64,000 nucleotides of DNA from Burkholderia sp. BCC1644 (GTDB lineage: Bacteria; Pseudomonadota; Gammaproteobacteria; Burkholderiales; Burkholderiaceae): contig NZ_CADFEI010000031.1 of NCBI RefSeq assembly GCF_902833225.1, forward strand, positions 1 to 64,000. Reading direction: 5' to 3'. The notes under the pieces were generated by a model. It saw only the letters and a program-made list of their open reading frames with translations, had not been told where the DNA came from and ran no database searches. Below, piece after piece: positions 1 through 10,768 of this stretch; position 1 is the first letter of the stretch; each line of letters starts with the position of its first letter. Position numbers and translations under genes: made by a program.

Positions 1-158
1 AAGAAGTGATCAAGAAGGTGATGCTCGGCAACACGGTCGACGGCGTGTTCACGACGGTGCAGGACGTCGCGCAGACGGTGCTGTTCCTGTCGGCGTTCCC
101 GAGCGCCGCGCTCACGGGCCAGTCGGTCGTCGTCAGCCACGGCTGGTTCATGCAGTAA
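1..158 (+). CDS. 3-hydroxybutyrate dehydrogenase, C-terminal fragment (cut by window edge)
   Basis: Only the last 51 or so codons are present; the gene begins before the window. The frame reads EVIKKVMLGNTVDGVFTTV and ends SHGWFMQ before a TAA stop. The pattern 'D-G-x-F-T-T-V-x-D-V-A ... A-L-T-G-Q-S-x-V-V-S-H-G-W-x-M-Q' is characteristic of D-beta-hydroxybutyrate dehydrogenases of the short-chain dehydrogenase family, which interconvert 3-hydroxybutyrate and acetoacetate in polyhydroxybutyrate turnover. The catalytic Tyr/Lys lie outside the window, so the call rests on the C-terminal tail alone. A strong hairpin terminator follows 43 bases after the stop. Confidence 0.85.
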   Translation, partial: EVIKKVMLGNTVDGVFTTVQDVAQTVLFLSAFPSAALTGQSVVVSHGWFMQ

Positions 159-201
159 CGCGGGCACGGGCGGCGTAGCTGCCCGCCGGCGAACGGCAAT
201 A

Positions 202-229
202 AAAAACGCGCTCCACGGAGCGCGTTTTT
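202..229. terminator. Bidirectional rho-independent terminator
   Basis: AAAAACGCGCTCC-ACG-GAGCGCGTTTTT type hairpin: perfect GC-rich stem flanked by an A-run and a T-run, lying between the convergent dehydrogenase (plus) and aminotransferase (minus) genes, so it can serve both. Confidence 0.9.
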
Positions 230-275
230 CATGTCGGCAGGGCGCAGCCGGTCGCGGCCGCCACCCGACGCCGTA

Positions 276-1475
276 TTACTTCAGGACGGCTGCGACTGCA
301 TTGGCGACGGCATCGAGGTTGCGCATGTTCAGCGCGGCAACGCAGATCCGGCCCGTGCCGACCGCATAGATGCCGAACTCGTCGCGCAGGCGATCGACTT
401 GTGCCGAGGTCAGGCCCGAATACGAGAACATCCCGCGTTGCGCGTTGATGAAGCTGAAGTCGCGATCGACGCCGCTTGCCTTCAGGCGCTCGACGAGACC
501 ATTACGCATTGCGCGGATGCGATCGCGCATCTCGCCGAGTTCCTGCACCCACGAAGCGTGCAGTTCCGGCGATGCGAGCACGGCTGCGACGACGGCGCCA
601 CCGTGGGTCGGCGGGTTCGAGTAGTTCGTGCGGATCACGCGCTTCAGTTGCGACAGCACGCGCGTCGCTTCTTCCTTGCTCGACGTGATGATCGACAGCG
701 CGCCGACGCGTTCGCCGTACAGCGAGAACGACTTCGAGAACGACGACGACACGAATGCGTTCAGGTCGGCCGCGGCAAACAGACGCACGGCAGCGGCATC
801 GGCCTCGATGTTCTCGCCGAAGCCCTGGTACGCCATGTCGAGGAACGGCACGAGGTTGCGCGCCTTCACGACGTCGACGACCTGTTGCCATTGCGCTTCG
901 GTGAGATCCACGCCGGTCGGGTTGTGGCAGCACGCGTGCAGCACGACGACCGTGCCGGCTTCGTAGCTGTTCAGCGCCGACAGCATGCCTTCGAAGTTCA
1001 CGCCGTTGGTGGCCGCGTCGTAGTACGGGTACGCGACCACTTCGAAACCGGCCGCTTCGAACAGCGCGCGGTGGTTTTCCCAGCTCGGATCGCTGATCGC
1101 GACCTTCACGTTCGGGTTCACGGTGCGCAGGAAATCGGCGCCGATCTTCAGCGCGCCCGTGCCGCCCAGTGCCTGGGCCGTGACCACGCGGCCCGCCGCG
1201 ATCAGCGGCGAATCGTTGCCGAGCAGCAGCTTCTGCACGGCCGCATCGTAGGCGGCGATCCCGTCGATCGGCAGGTAGCCGCGCGGCAGGCCTGCCTCGA
1301 CACGCACCTTCTCGGCTTCGCGCACCGCGCGCAGCAGCGGAATCTTGCCTTCTTCGTTCGTGTACACACCGACGCCGAGGTTGACCTTGGTCGGACGCGC
1401 ATCGGCGTTGAAGGCTTCGTTCAGGCCCAGGATCGGGTCGCGGGGAGCAAGCTGGACAGCGGAGAAGAGCGACAT
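276..1475 (-). CDS. tyrB: Aromatic amino acid / aspartate aminotransferase (PLP, class I)
   Basis: The 399-residue protein has the usual length of the AspC/TyrB subgroup, which transfers the amino group of aspartate, tyrosine or phenylalanine to 2-oxoglutarate in the cytoplasm. Visible landmarks: HNPTG with the cofactor-contacting Asn185, LDMAYQGF with Asp213 and Tyr216, and SSSFSKSFSLYGERVG with the Schiff-base Lys248 and phosphate-binding Arg256. The C-terminal region carries the usual substrate-carboxylate Arg near residue 375. The start MSLFSAV fits family N-termini. The gene stands alone, convergent with the dehydrogenase and divergent from uvrB. AspC-like and TyrB-like specificity cannot be separated by eye; TyrB is the usual Burkholderia name. 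Confidence 0.9.
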   Translation of the reverse strand: MSLFSAVQLAPRDPILGLNEAFNADARPTKVNLGVGVYTNEEGKIPLLRAVREAEKVRVEAGLPRGYLPIDGIAAYDAAVQKLLLGNDSPLIAAGRVVTAQALGGTGALKIGADFLRTVNPNVKVAISDPSWENHRALFEAAGFEVVAYPYYDAATNGVNFEGMLSALNSYEAGTVVVLHACCHNPTGVDLTEAQWQQVVDVVKARNLVPFLDMAYQGFGENIEADAAAVRLFAAADLNAFVSSSFSKSFSLYGERVGALSIITSSKEEATRVLSQLKRVIRTNYSNPPTHGGAVVAAVLASPELHASWVQELGEMRDRIRAMRNGLVERLKASGVDRDFSFINAQRGMFSYSGLTSAQVDRLRDEFGIYAVGTGRICVAALNMRNLDAVANAVAAVLK

Positions 1476-1725
1476 GATGATTCGGCAGTAGTGAAAAGAG
1501 GGTCAGGCTTTCAGCCGGCGGGGCGGGCGCAGCGGACCGCGCGCCAACGGCGCGACGCCGGAAAGCGCAGCAGCCTGATATTGTAGCGAATTCGCGCTGG
1601 CGGGGGCGGGCGATTCGGCGGCGAATCGCGATTTCGGCCGGCCGCCGGGCGTCAGGAGCCGACAGCAGTTCGAGACGCCGCGAAGCGCTAGAATGCTTTC
1701 TTTGCCCTTGCTCCGGCCGTATTCC

Positions 1726-3816
<2,091 letters not shown>

Positions 3817-3934
3817 ATCTTTCCAAGCGTCACCGAATCGGGTTGGTAACGAGCCTGTAAGCCTTGTCGGATCAGGGGTTTACACGGCTCTTCGTTTGTT
3901 CCGAAACGGGTTCGGTGCTAAACTTCGCAATTAT

Positions 3935-3949
3935 TGAGAATTGTTCGCA
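3935..3949. promoter_or_regulatory. Possible Fur box upstream of ftrA
   Basis: TGAGAATTGTTCGCA matches the 7-1-7 Fur consensus TGATAATNATTATCA at 10 of 14 fixed positions and lies 95 bp before the first gene of a ferrous iron transporter. It is weaker than the sites before hemP and bfd. Context supports it; binding is inferred. Confidence 0.45.
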
Positions 3950-4043
3950 TTAACGTTCTTCGTCGCGTTAGTGTTTCCAGCGGGCGGCCCCGGCGGCGGC
4001 CCGCGTGTCGTCAAGATAGTCAGACAAATAACAAGGAGTGTCC

Positions 4044-4595
4044 ATGTTGGGTTCTTCGTTCATCCGCACGACGGTTGCGGTAGCGGCGGCGCTTGCCGCG
4101 ATGTCGGCCTCGGCTGCCGAATATCCGATCGGCAAGCAGCAGATCCAGGGCGGCATGGAAATCGGCGCGGTGTACCTGCAGCCGATCACGATGGATCCGG
4201 AAGGGATGATGCGCAAGGCGTCGGATTCCGACATCCACCTCGAGGCCGACATTCATGCGGTCAAGAACAACCCGACGGGTTTCGCGGAAGGCGACTGGAT
4301 GCCGTACCTGCAGGTCACGTACAAGCTGACGAAGCAGGGCGACACGAAGTGGAAGGCTGAAGGCGACCTGATGGGCATGGTCGCGAGCGACGGCCCGCAC
4401 TATGGCGACAACGTGAAGCTGAACGGCCCGGGCAAGTATCACCTGACGATGGTCGTCAAGCCGCCGATGCAGTCGGGTCACATGGCATTCGGCCGCCACA
4501 TCGACAAGGAAACGGGCGTGGGCGCGTGGTTCAAGCCCGTTACGCTCGAGTACGACTTCCCGTTCGCCGGTATCGGCAAGAAGGGCGGTTACTGA
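4044..4595 (+). CDS. ftrA: Periplasmic iron-binding protein, P19/Tp34 family (FtrA)
   Basis: First gene of a four-gene set matching the FtrABCD ferrous iron uptake systems described in Bordetella and Burkholderia. FtrA-type P19 proteins are periplasmic metal-binding proteins that hand iron to the FTR1 permease. The 183-residue product begins with a signal peptide (MLGSSFIRTTVAVAAALAAM, cleavage likely after SASA) and has Met/His-rich stretches expected for metal binding (PITMDPEGMM, DIHLEADIH, SGHMAFGRHID). The ATG at 4044 is chosen because AGGAG sits 5 bases upstream; a GTG two codons earlier overlaps that Shine-Dalgarno. It is followed by ftrB after 55 bp. Confidence 0.9.
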   Translation: MLGSSFIRTTVAVAAALAAMSASAAEYPIGKQQIQGGMEIGAVYLQPITMDPEGMMRKASDSDIHLEADIHAVKNNPTGFAEGDWMPYLQVTYKLTKQGDTKWKAEGDLMGMVASDGPHYGDNVKLNGPGKYHLTMVVKPPMQSGHMAFGRHIDKETGVGAWFKPVTLEYDFPFAGIGKKGGY

Positions 4596-4650
4596 TCGGT
4601 GGCATCACGAACGGCGCGCTTCGGCGCGCCGTCGGCGTAGAGAACCCAGA

Positions 4651-4983
4651 ATGAAAATTCCCCAGAAAATCGTTGCCGCAGCCGCTGCGTTGTGGCTCGC
4701 CGGCGCAGCGCATGCTGCCGACCTGCCGACGTTCAAGCTCGAGATGACGGACGGCAAGCTGAATCCCGCCCGCATCGAAGTGCCGGCCGGCCAGCGTTTC
4801 AAGATCGAGATCAAGAACACCGGCAAGGGCGCCGCCGAATTCGAGAGCGTGCAGCTGCGCAAGGAGAAGGTGCTCGCACCGGGCGCCGATTCGTTCGTGG
4901 TCGTCGCTCCGCTGTCGCCGGGCGAATACAAGTTTTTCGACGATTTCCACCAGCAGGCACAGGGCGTGATCGTCGCGAAGTAA
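4651..4983 (+). CDS. ftrB: Periplasmic cupredoxin-like protein (FtrB)
   Basis: 110-residue exported protein: signal peptide MKIPQKIVAAAAALWLAG with cleavage near AHA, then a compact beta-rich domain with the cupredoxin-1 look (FKLEMTDGKLNPARIEVPAG ... FKIEIKNTG ... GEYKFFDDFH). In FtrABCD systems this protein is proposed to oxidise or relay Fe(II) before permeation. The classic type-1 copper set Cys-His-Met is not visible (no Cys in the mature part), so it is a cupredoxin fold without the blue-copper site, as is common for this family. It lies between ftrA and ftrC in the same orientation. Confidence 0.85.
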   Translation: MKIPQKIVAAAAALWLAGAAHAADLPTFKLEMTDGKLNPARIEVPAGQRFKIEIKNTGKGAAEFESVQLRKEKVLAPGADSFVVVAPLSPGEYKFFDDFHQQAQGVIVAK

Positions 4984-5041
4984 CGCGTTTTATCTGCGTG
5001 CGGGCGCACAAATCCCTTGCCCCGCGCGTCAGGAGGTATCG

Positions 5042-5884
5042 ATGGGTCAGATCTTGTTCATCGTCTGGCGGGAGAGCGTCGAAGCGCTGCTCGTCGTCGG
5101 CATTCTCTATGCATGGCTGAAAAACGGCGACGACGACGCGCGCCGCGGCCTGCCTTTCCTGTGGGCCGGCGTCGGTGTCGGCTTGCTGATGGCCGTGGGC
5201 CTCGGCGCCGCGCTGGTCGGTTTCACCGAAGTGCTGTCCGGCGACGCGCAGGACTACTTCCAGACCGCGATGGTGCTGATCGCATGCGTGCTGATCGTGC
5301 AGATGGTGCTGTGGATGCGCCGGCACGGCCGTACGCTGAAGCGTGACATGGAGCAATCGCTGCAGCAGAGTACGCGCGATTCGAACTGGTGGGGTGTCGC
5401 CGTGCTGGTTGCGCTTGCAATCGCGCGCGAAGGCAGCGAGACGGTGATCTTCCTGTACGGCCTCGGTTTCGGCCAGTCGGGTCACGTCGACGGCAGCCAG
5501 ATGCTCGCGGTCCTGATCGGTCTCGGCCTGGCGTTCTTCACGTTCTATCTGCTGCAGCTCGGCGGCAAGTACTTCTCGTGGCGGCACTTCTTCCGTGTCA
5601 CCGAAGTGATGCTGCTGTTCCTCGGCGCGGGATTGTTCCAGACCGGCGTCGACAAGCTGATCGACAAGGAAATCCTGCCGCTCGGCATCTCGCAGGTGTG
5701 GGATACGTCCGCGATCCTCGATGATTCGGGCACGTTCGGCTCGCTCGTCGCAACGCTGACCGGCTATCGTGCGCACCCGGCGCTGACCAACCTGGTCGCC
5801 TATGCGGTGTACTGGGCCGTCGTGTGGCTGCTGATGAAGCGCGCGAGCCGTCGTCCGGCCGTCGCCGCAGGCCGCGCGGCATGA
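5042..5884 (+). CDS. ftrC: High-affinity iron permease, FTR1 family (FtrC)
   Basis: 280-residue polytopic inner-membrane protein. Two REXXE iron-binding motifs are visible, R10-E-S-V-E14 in the first helix and R129-E-G-S-E133 in a later helix; these define FTR1/EfeU permeases that pass iron across the membrane. About seven hydrophobic segments can be counted. A strong AGGAGG Shine-Dalgarno precedes the ATG. The last codons overlap the start of ftrD (ATGA), indicating translational coupling. Partners are the periplasmic FtrA and FtrB and the membrane ferredoxin FtrD. Confidence 0.93.
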   Translation: MGQILFIVWRESVEALLVVGILYAWLKNGDDDARRGLPFLWAGVGVGLLMAVGLGAALVGFTEVLSGDAQDYFQTAMVLIACVLIVQMVLWMRRHGRTLKRDMEQSLQQSTRDSNWWGVAVLVALAIAREGSETVIFLYGLGFGQSGHVDGSQMLAVLIGLGLAFFTFYLLQLGGKYFSWRHFFRVTEVMLLFLGAGLFQTGVDKLIDKEILPLGISQVWDTSAILDDSGTFGSLVATLTGYRAHPALTNLVAYAVYWAVVWLLMKRASRRPAVAAGRAA

Positions 5885-7278
5885 GCGTGGTCGCCGCAGC
5901 CAAGCCGGGCTGGCTCGCACAGGCCGGCCAGTGGATGCAGCGCCACGGCGCGCTGATCCGCGGCATCCAGTGGATCGTCGTCGCGGTCTACGCATTCCTG
6001 ATCATCGTCCCGGCGGTGTTGCCGCTGCCGGACGATTCCGCGCATCTGTGGAACAACCTCACGCTGATCGCACAGTTCGCGTTCTGGGGCATCTGGTGGC
6101 CGTTCGTGCTGCTGTCGATGGTGATGCTCGGCCGCGTGTGGTGCGGCGTGCTGTGCCCGGAAGGCGCACTCACCGAATACGCGAGCAAGTTTGGTCGCGG
6201 CGGTCCGATTCCGCGCTGGATCCGGTGGGGCGGCTGGCCGTTCGTCGCGTTCGGGATCACGACGATCTACGGGCAGATGGTGAGCGTGTACCAGTACCCG
6301 CTCGCGGTGCTGTTCGTGCTCGGCGGCTCGACCGTCGGCGCGATCGTGATCGGCGTGCTGTACGGCCGCGAGAAGCGCGTGTGGTGCAAGTACCTGTGCC
6401 CGGTCAACGGCGTGTTCGGGCTGCTCGCGCGGCTCGCGCCGATGCGCTACAAGGTCGACGAGGATGCATGGCGCCGTTCGTACAGGAACGGCGAGCATGG
6501 CCATCGCGTGATTCCGATCAACTGCGCGCCGCTCGTGCCGTTGCGCAACATGAAGGGCGCGGCGGACTGCCATATGTGCGGCCGCTGCAGCGGGCACCGC
6601 GATGCGATCTCGCTGTCGTTGCGCTCGCCGTCCGACGAAGTCGTGAACCTCGGCGCGCAAAAGGCGAACCCGTGGGACACCGCGCTGATCCTGTACGGCC
6701 TGCTCGGCGTTGCGATCGGTGCGTTTCACTGGACCGTCAGCCCGTGGTTCGTGCAGATCAAGCAATGGCTCGCGGGCTGGCTGATCGACCGCGACATCAC
6801 GTGGCCGCTCGAAACGAATGCGCCGTGGTTCCTGCTCACGCACTATCCGGATCGCAACGACGTGTTTTCGTGGCTCGACGGCGGGCTGATCGTCAGCTAC
6901 ATCGTCGGCACGGGGCTCGTGTACGGCACGGCGCTGCTGGTGCTGCTGGCCGGCGCCACGCTGATGCTCGGCCGCTTCGATCGCGTGCGGCTGCATCATC
7001 TTGCGCAGGCGCTGATCCCGATCGCGGGCGCGGGCGTGTTCCTCGGCCTGTCGGCCACGACGCTGTCGCTGCTGCGCGCGGAGCATGTGCCGCTCGGCTG
7101 GGCGACCGACGTGCGTATCGCAATCCTGGTCGGTGCCAATGCATGGAGCGCGTGGCTCGCGTGGAAGGTGACGGGGCGCTATGCGGCGTGGCCGCGCCGG
7201 CTCGCGGCATTCGCATTGTTTGCCGCTGGGTTGGCCGTCGTCGACAGCGCATGGTGGCTGATGTTCTGGGGTTTCTGA
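5881..7278 (+). CDS. ftrD: Membrane polyferredoxin of the ferrous iron uptake system (FtrD)
   Basis: 465-residue NapH/RdxA-like protein with several membrane helices and cysteine motifs for Fe-S clusters: WCGVLCPEGAL, WCKYLCPVNG and CHMCGRCSGH. In FtrABCD systems FtrD is thought to move electrons that drive or recycle the iron redox step. The start at 5881 overlaps the ftrC stop (ATGA); an upstream in-frame ATG at 5824 lies inside ftrC and adds a low-complexity Arg-rich stretch, so it was not used. A strong terminator follows about 85 bases after the stop, closing the operon. Confidence 0.9.
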   Translation: MSVVAAAKPGWLAQAGQWMQRHGALIRGIQWIVVAVYAFLIIVPAVLPLPDDSAHLWNNLTLIAQFAFWGIWWPFVLLSMVMLGRVWCGVLCPEGALTEYASKFGRGGPIPRWIRWGGWPFVAFGITTIYGQMVSVYQYPLAVLFVLGGSTVGAIVIGVLYGREKRVWCKYLCPVNGVFGLLARLAPMRYKVDEDAWRRSYRNGEHGHRVIPINCAPLVPLRNMKGAADCHMCGRCSGHRDAISLSLRSPSDEVVNLGAQKANPWDTALILYGLLGVAIGAFHWTVSPWFVQIKQWLAGWLIDRDITWPLETNAPWFLLTHYPDRNDVFSWLDGGLIVSYIVGTGLVYGTALLVLLAGATLMLGRFDRVRLHHLAQALIPIAGAGVFLGLSATTLSLLRAEHVPLGWATDVRIAILVGANAWSAWLAWKVTGRYAAWPRRLAAFALFAAGLAVVDSAWWLMFWGF

Positions 7279-7361
7279 AGCCTCTTGCAGGCGGCTTCGG
7301 CCGCATGCGACAGCACGCCAACGTACGTGAGCGGCATGCCTCCTGCGTTGACCGCGCAAAC

Positions 7362-7398
7362 AAAAAAGCGGCACGTCCTTCGACGTGCCGCTTTTTTT
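7362..7398 (+). terminator. Rho-independent terminator after ftrD
   Basis: Stem AGCGGCACGTC / GACGTGCCGCT with a four-base CTTC loop, flanked by an A-run and a seven-base T-run. It ends the ftrABCD transcript. Confidence 0.92.
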
Positions 7399-7549
7399 CT
7401 ACCTTGTGCGAGAACCAAAAAAGTGGCTTGGCTTGCTGCAACGGCTGCTTGAGTGTGTTTGCACGAAGGGGTCTAGATCTCGCGTGCAAGCCGTTACGCT
7501 GGCTACTGCCCAACACCTCTCAGGGAGGTGGTCCCCACAATACTCTGTC

Positions 7550-7795
7550 TTACTTCGTCAGGATCAGTTTGCCGAGTCGCGTGGCGCGCAACTGATACGT
7601 CTCTCCGTTGTGCGCGATGCTGATGTGGCTGTGGCCTTGCAACAGCGCGTCGCTGTTGACGACCCGCGTGCCTGCATCGCGGTTGCCGGCGGGCTTCGCC
7701 GGCGTGGTGACCGCTGCCGTCTTCTGACGGCTGCTGGCTGCGGTGCCGGTCGTGCGGTGCAGGGTCAGCGTGGTCGGGCGCATGGTGTCGGTCAT
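7550..7795 (-). CDS. hemP: Hemin uptake protein HemP/HmuP
   Basis: 81-residue protein whose C-terminal half carries the HemP signature: SDALLQGHSHISIAHNG followed by YQLRATRLGKLILTK. HemP/HmuP proteins are small cytoplasmic factors that promote expression of heme/siderophore uptake genes, including in Burkholderia. The N-terminal 40 residues are Thr/Ala-rich and look disordered. A good Fur-box-like site lies 45 bp upstream, so iron repression is likely. The gene is monocistronic here; the region 7399-7549 downstream holds only a short hairpin (7513-7529) and no recognisable gene. Confidence 0.9.
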   Translation of the reverse strand: MTDTMRPTTLTLHRTTGTAASSRQKTAAVTTPAKPAGNRDAGTRVVNSDALLQGHSHISIAHNGETYQLRATRLGKLILTK

Positions 7796-7840
7796 TCGGT
7801 TTGATCGGTGACTGTCGATACGATGGAATGAATTCTAAAT

Positions 7841-7855
7841 GATAACTATTCCCAT
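7841..7855. promoter_or_regulatory. Fur-box-like site upstream of hemP
   Basis: TGATAACTATTCCCA matches the 7-1-7 Fur consensus at 11-12 of 14 fixed positions and lies in an AT-rich patch (7830-7880) between hemP and the SRPBCC gene. The short distance to the hemP start fits promoter overlap. Inferred from sequence only. Confidence 0.65.
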
Positions 7856-7933
7856 TTACAAAAACTCTTTATCGATCGAAACACCAGACCTGATAGCTTG
7901 AGTCAAATGGCGGCCTGCGGGCCGCCGTCGGGG

Positions 7934-8416
7934 TCAGTGCAGCGGATCGGGGTCCTTGCGGCCCTGTGTGTATTCGCGGATCAGGCGGACCGTGTCGATG
8001 TCCGACGTGCGGTAGGCCTCCTTGACGATCCCGTGCGTCTGCCGCGCATCTTCGCTGTCGTCGGTAACGGTCAGCGTGGTGCGGTACTCGAAACGCAGGA
8101 ACAGCTCGTGGTCGTCGCGTTCCTCGATCGTCATCGTCAGCGAACCGCCGATCTCGCCATCGGCCGCGCGGATGTCGTAGCGAACCTGATGGTTCGGCGT
8201 GAACGTGACGTGATCGCGCACGGTCGCATGGCCGTAGTGCAGTTCACGCTCGAGCGTCGTGTCCGTCCGTTCGAGGACGACGCAGCTGTCGAGGCCGAGC
8301 ACGAACAGTTGCGGCTGTTCGGCGCGCAGGACGAGACCCTCCCAGAGCTGGTCGCGGGTGAGGGTCGGTACTGACGGATCGTCGGCGTTGATCTGGATCA
8401 GATGTTCGAAGTTCAA
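7934..8416 (-). CDS. AtaL-like / DUF1857 SRPBCC family protein
   Basis: About 160 residues: NFEHLIQINADD..., LTRDQLWEGLVLRAEQPQLF, then YDIRAADG, LTMTIEERDD, LFLRFEYRTTL. This is the pattern of the AtaL-like SRPBCC family (formerly DUF1857), a hydrophobic ligand-binding fold with no firmly assigned role. The TTG at 8416 is chosen as start because the family begins at (M)NFEHLI and a GAAGGAA lies about 8 bases before it. The alternative ATG at 8482 adds 22 unconserved residues. It is transcribed toward hemP and stands alone. Confidence 0.75.
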   Translation of the reverse strand: MNFEHLIQINADDPSVPTLTRDQLWEGLVLRAEQPQLFVLGLDSCVVLERTDTTLERELHYGHATVRDHVTFTPNHQVRYDIRAADGEIGGSLTMTIEERDDHELFLRFEYRTTLTVTDDSEDARQTHGIVKEAYRTSDIDTVRLIREYTQGRKDPDPLH

Positions 8417-8516
8417 GGGGACGGGTTCCTTCTGGTGGCGGGTGGCCACATGGTTCAAGAAGTCATTGTGACGCAAAACCACTCGTTTCGCGGCACCTGC
8501 CGCCCCCGATCGGGCG

Positions 8517-9389
8517 TCATGCTTCGATGCGGCCCATGCGGCCCGTCTGGTAGTCGACGACGGCCTGCCGGATCTCTTCCTCGGTATTCATCACGAACGG
8601 GCCGTAGCGGACGATCGGCTCGTTGAGCGGCACGCCGCCGATCAGCAGCAGGTCGAGCGGCGAGTCGCCGGCGGCGAACGTGACCGTGTCGCCGTCGTCG
8701 CCGTAGACGATCATGTGTCGGGCGTCGACAGCCTGCCTGTCGGGCCCGTAGAGGCCCGTGCCGTCGATCGGATAGGCAAACACGCGATAACCGGCCGGCA
8801 CGGGCTGCGTGACCGTTGCGCCGGGTTCCAGCGTGAAATGCTGGTAGAGGATCGGTGTGCGCGTCTCGATCGCGGCCTGGACGCCGAACGCTTCGCCGGC
8901 GATCACGCGGACGCGCGCGCGGCCGTCCGGCGACGTCGCGGTCGGGATGCGGTCGGCCGGAATCTCCTGGTAGCGCGGTGCGATCATCTTGTCGCGGCGC
9001 GGCAGGTTGACCCACAGCTGAAAGCCGTGCGAGCGGCCGCCCGCCTGCGCAAACGCGGGATCGGGCATCTCGCTGTGCACGACGCCGGCGCCGGCCGTCA
9101 TCCACTGCACGTCGCCCGGGCCGAGCGTGCCTGCATGGCCGGACGAGTCGCGATGGCGGAAGCGGCCGTCGAGCGCATACGTCACGGTCTCGAAGCCGCG
9201 ATGCGGATGGTCGGGCGCGCCCACGGCTTCGCCGGGCGCGTAGTCGACGGGGCCCATTTCGTCGAGCAGCAGGAACGGATCGAAGTCCATCAGCAGCCGG
9301 GTCGGGAACGGACGGTGAACCACAAAGCCGCCGCCTTCGGTCGTGCGAAGTGCGGGGTAGGTACGGTCAAGCGAGCGAGCGGTCGTCAT
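8517..9389 (-). CDS. Pirin family protein
   Basis: 290-residue bicupin. The metal-binding N-terminal cupin is visible: DEMGPVDY..., APDHPHRGFETVTYALDG (the two His of motif 1) and MTAGAGVVHSEMP with a further His ligand. Pirins are iron proteins of the cytoplasm; bacterial members include quercetin dioxygenases and regulators of central metabolism, so the exact role here is open. A LysR gene diverges from it across a 122-bp region with an inverted repeat, a classic arrangement for a regulator and its target. Confidence 0.9.
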   Translation of the reverse strand: MTTARSLDRTYPALRTTEGGGFVVHRPFPTRLLMDFDPFLLLDEMGPVDYAPGEAVGAPDHPHRGFETVTYALDGRFRHRDSSGHAGTLGPGDVQWMTAGAGVVHSEMPDPAFAQAGGRSHGFQLWVNLPRRDKMIAPRYQEIPADRIPTATSPDGRARVRVIAGEAFGVQAAIETRTPILYQHFTLEPGATVTQPVPAGYRVFAYPIDGTGLYGPDRQAVDARHMIVYGDDGDTVTFAAGDSPLDLLLIGGVPLNEPIVRYGPFVMNTEEEIRQAVVDYQTGRMGRIEA

Positions 9390-9412
9390 GGGGAAGCCCT
9401 CGAAATCGTCGG

Positions 9413-9443
9413 AATAGCGTTATTTTTGAAACATAGCGCTATT
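9413..9443. promoter_or_regulatory. Inverted repeat between pirin and LysR genes
   Basis: AATAGCG at 9413-9419 is repeated in inverse orientation within ATAGCGCTATT at 9433-9443; the second half is itself a perfect 10-bp palindrome. Placed between divergent pirin and LysR genes, it is a likely operator for the LysR protein. It overlaps an AT-rich tract (TTATTTTTGAAACAT), likely the promoter zone. Confidence 0.55.
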
Positions 9444-9511
9444 ATATTGGGCGTTTTACCGTTCGATTTGCGGCGGTTCGCAATGGATTGTTCTGAAATT
9501 GGAACGATGAG

Positions 9512-10486
9512 ATGAATATCGATGCACATAACCTGAACGACCTGATGTACTTTTCGCAGGTCGTCGAACATGGCGGTTTCTCGGCCGCGGAGCGCGTGCT
9601 GGGCATCTCGAAATCGCGCCTGTCGCGGCGCCTGACCGAGCTCGAGGCGGCGCTTGGCGTGCGCCTGCTGCAGCGCTCGACGCGCAAGCTCGCGCTGACC
9701 GAGGCGGGGGAACTGTTCTACCAGCATTGCCAGGCGATGCTGGCCGAGGCGCAGGCCGCGATGAACGCGGTGCAGCAGTTGCGTGCGTCGCCGCGCGGCT
9801 CCGTGCGGGTCAGCGTGCCCGTCACGCTGTCGCAGACGATGCTGTCGCGCATCCTGCCCGAATTCCTGCGTCGTTATCCCGAGGTGAAGGTGCACGTCCG
9901 CGTGACGAATCGCGTGATCGACCTGTTCGAGGATTCGATCGACGTCGCGCTGCGCGTGCGCTCGGAGCCGCCACAGAACGCCAACATCGTCGTACGGCCG
10001 CTATGGCGTACCGAGCAGATGCTGGTCGGCGCGCCGAGCCTGCTGAGCCAGAATGCGCCGCCGCTGGTGCCGGACGACCTGACCGGCTTCGAGACGCTCG
10101 ATACGCCGAGCGTCGACGGGCGGCATGTATTCAACCTGATCGCGCCGGACGGGACGCGCCATGTGCACGATCACGACCCGCGGCTCGTGACGGCCGACCT
10201 GATGACGATCCGCGAGGCCGTGCTCGACGGTCTCGGCATCGCGGCGCTGCCGGAGATGATGTACGGCAACGCGCTGCGTGCGGGGCAACTGTCGCCCGTG
10301 ATGCCGGGCTGGACGCTGCCGGTGCCGCAGCTGTATGCGGTGTTCGTGTCGCGGCAGGGGATGCCGCCTGCGGTGCGTGCGTTCGTCGACTACCTGGTCG
10401 AGAAGCTCGATCACGGCGCGTACAAGGAGCCCGGTTGTCCCGAGCGCGCGAAGAAGGAAGCCGCGGCCGATGTTTCGGCGACCTGA
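9512..10486 (+). CDS. LysR-family transcriptional regulator (pirin-linked)
   Basis: 324 residues. N-terminal winged helix-turn-helix: LNDLMYFSQVVEHGGFSAAE, then KSRLSRRLTELEAALGVRLL and QRSTRKLALTEAGELFY, followed by a substrate-binding domain (PRGSVRVSVPVTLSQTMLSRILPEFL...). It resembles the LysR regulators commonly found divergent from pirin genes in Burkholderia and Pseudomonas. The ATG at 9512 begins MNIDAHNLNDL; spacing to the pirin start is 122 bp. Target and inducer are not deducible, but the neighbouring pirin is the obvious candidate target. Confidence 0.9.
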   Translation: MNIDAHNLNDLMYFSQVVEHGGFSAAERVLGISKSRLSRRLTELEAALGVRLLQRSTRKLALTEAGELFYQHCQAMLAEAQAAMNAVQQLRASPRGSVRVSVPVTLSQTMLSRILPEFLRRYPEVKVHVRVTNRVIDLFEDSIDVALRVRSEPPQNANIVVRPLWRTEQMLVGAPSLLSQNAPPLVPDDLTGFETLDTPSVDGRHVFNLIAPDGTRHVHDHDPRLVTADLMTIREAVLDGLGIAALPEMMYGNALRAGQLSPVMPGWTLPVPQLYAVFVSRQGMPPAVRAFVDYLVEKLDHGAYKEPGCPERAKKEAAADVSAT

Positions 10487-10768
10487 ACACGGCGCGCGCG
10501 ACGACGCAAATTTGTTTTGTCATTGAAGCGTCGTCTGCAATCGCAAGTTTCAATCGCCGGAACCTTGAATGCGCGCGCGTGCGGGCCTATATTGAAATCC
10601 CATTTCGTGAAGGAAGTTCTGAGCGAAATCAGGTGGCCGCATATATTGCGAGCCAGATAGGGCAGAACGCGCAGTCCGTGCAGACCACGGCAGAGTCGCA
10701 TTTGCGTTGCTCGAGGCGCAACCGATACCGCCAAAGAGCCCGCCGCCCGAAGGCGCCCGCGTGCGCAT
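10487..10768. other. Intergenic stretch, no recognised gene
   Basis: Between the convergent LysR and exbD genes (371 bp in all). It is lower in GC than its flanks. No open frame with a Shine-Dalgarno, no RNA gene and no repeat was recognised. The right end holds the terminator. Confidence 0.5.
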
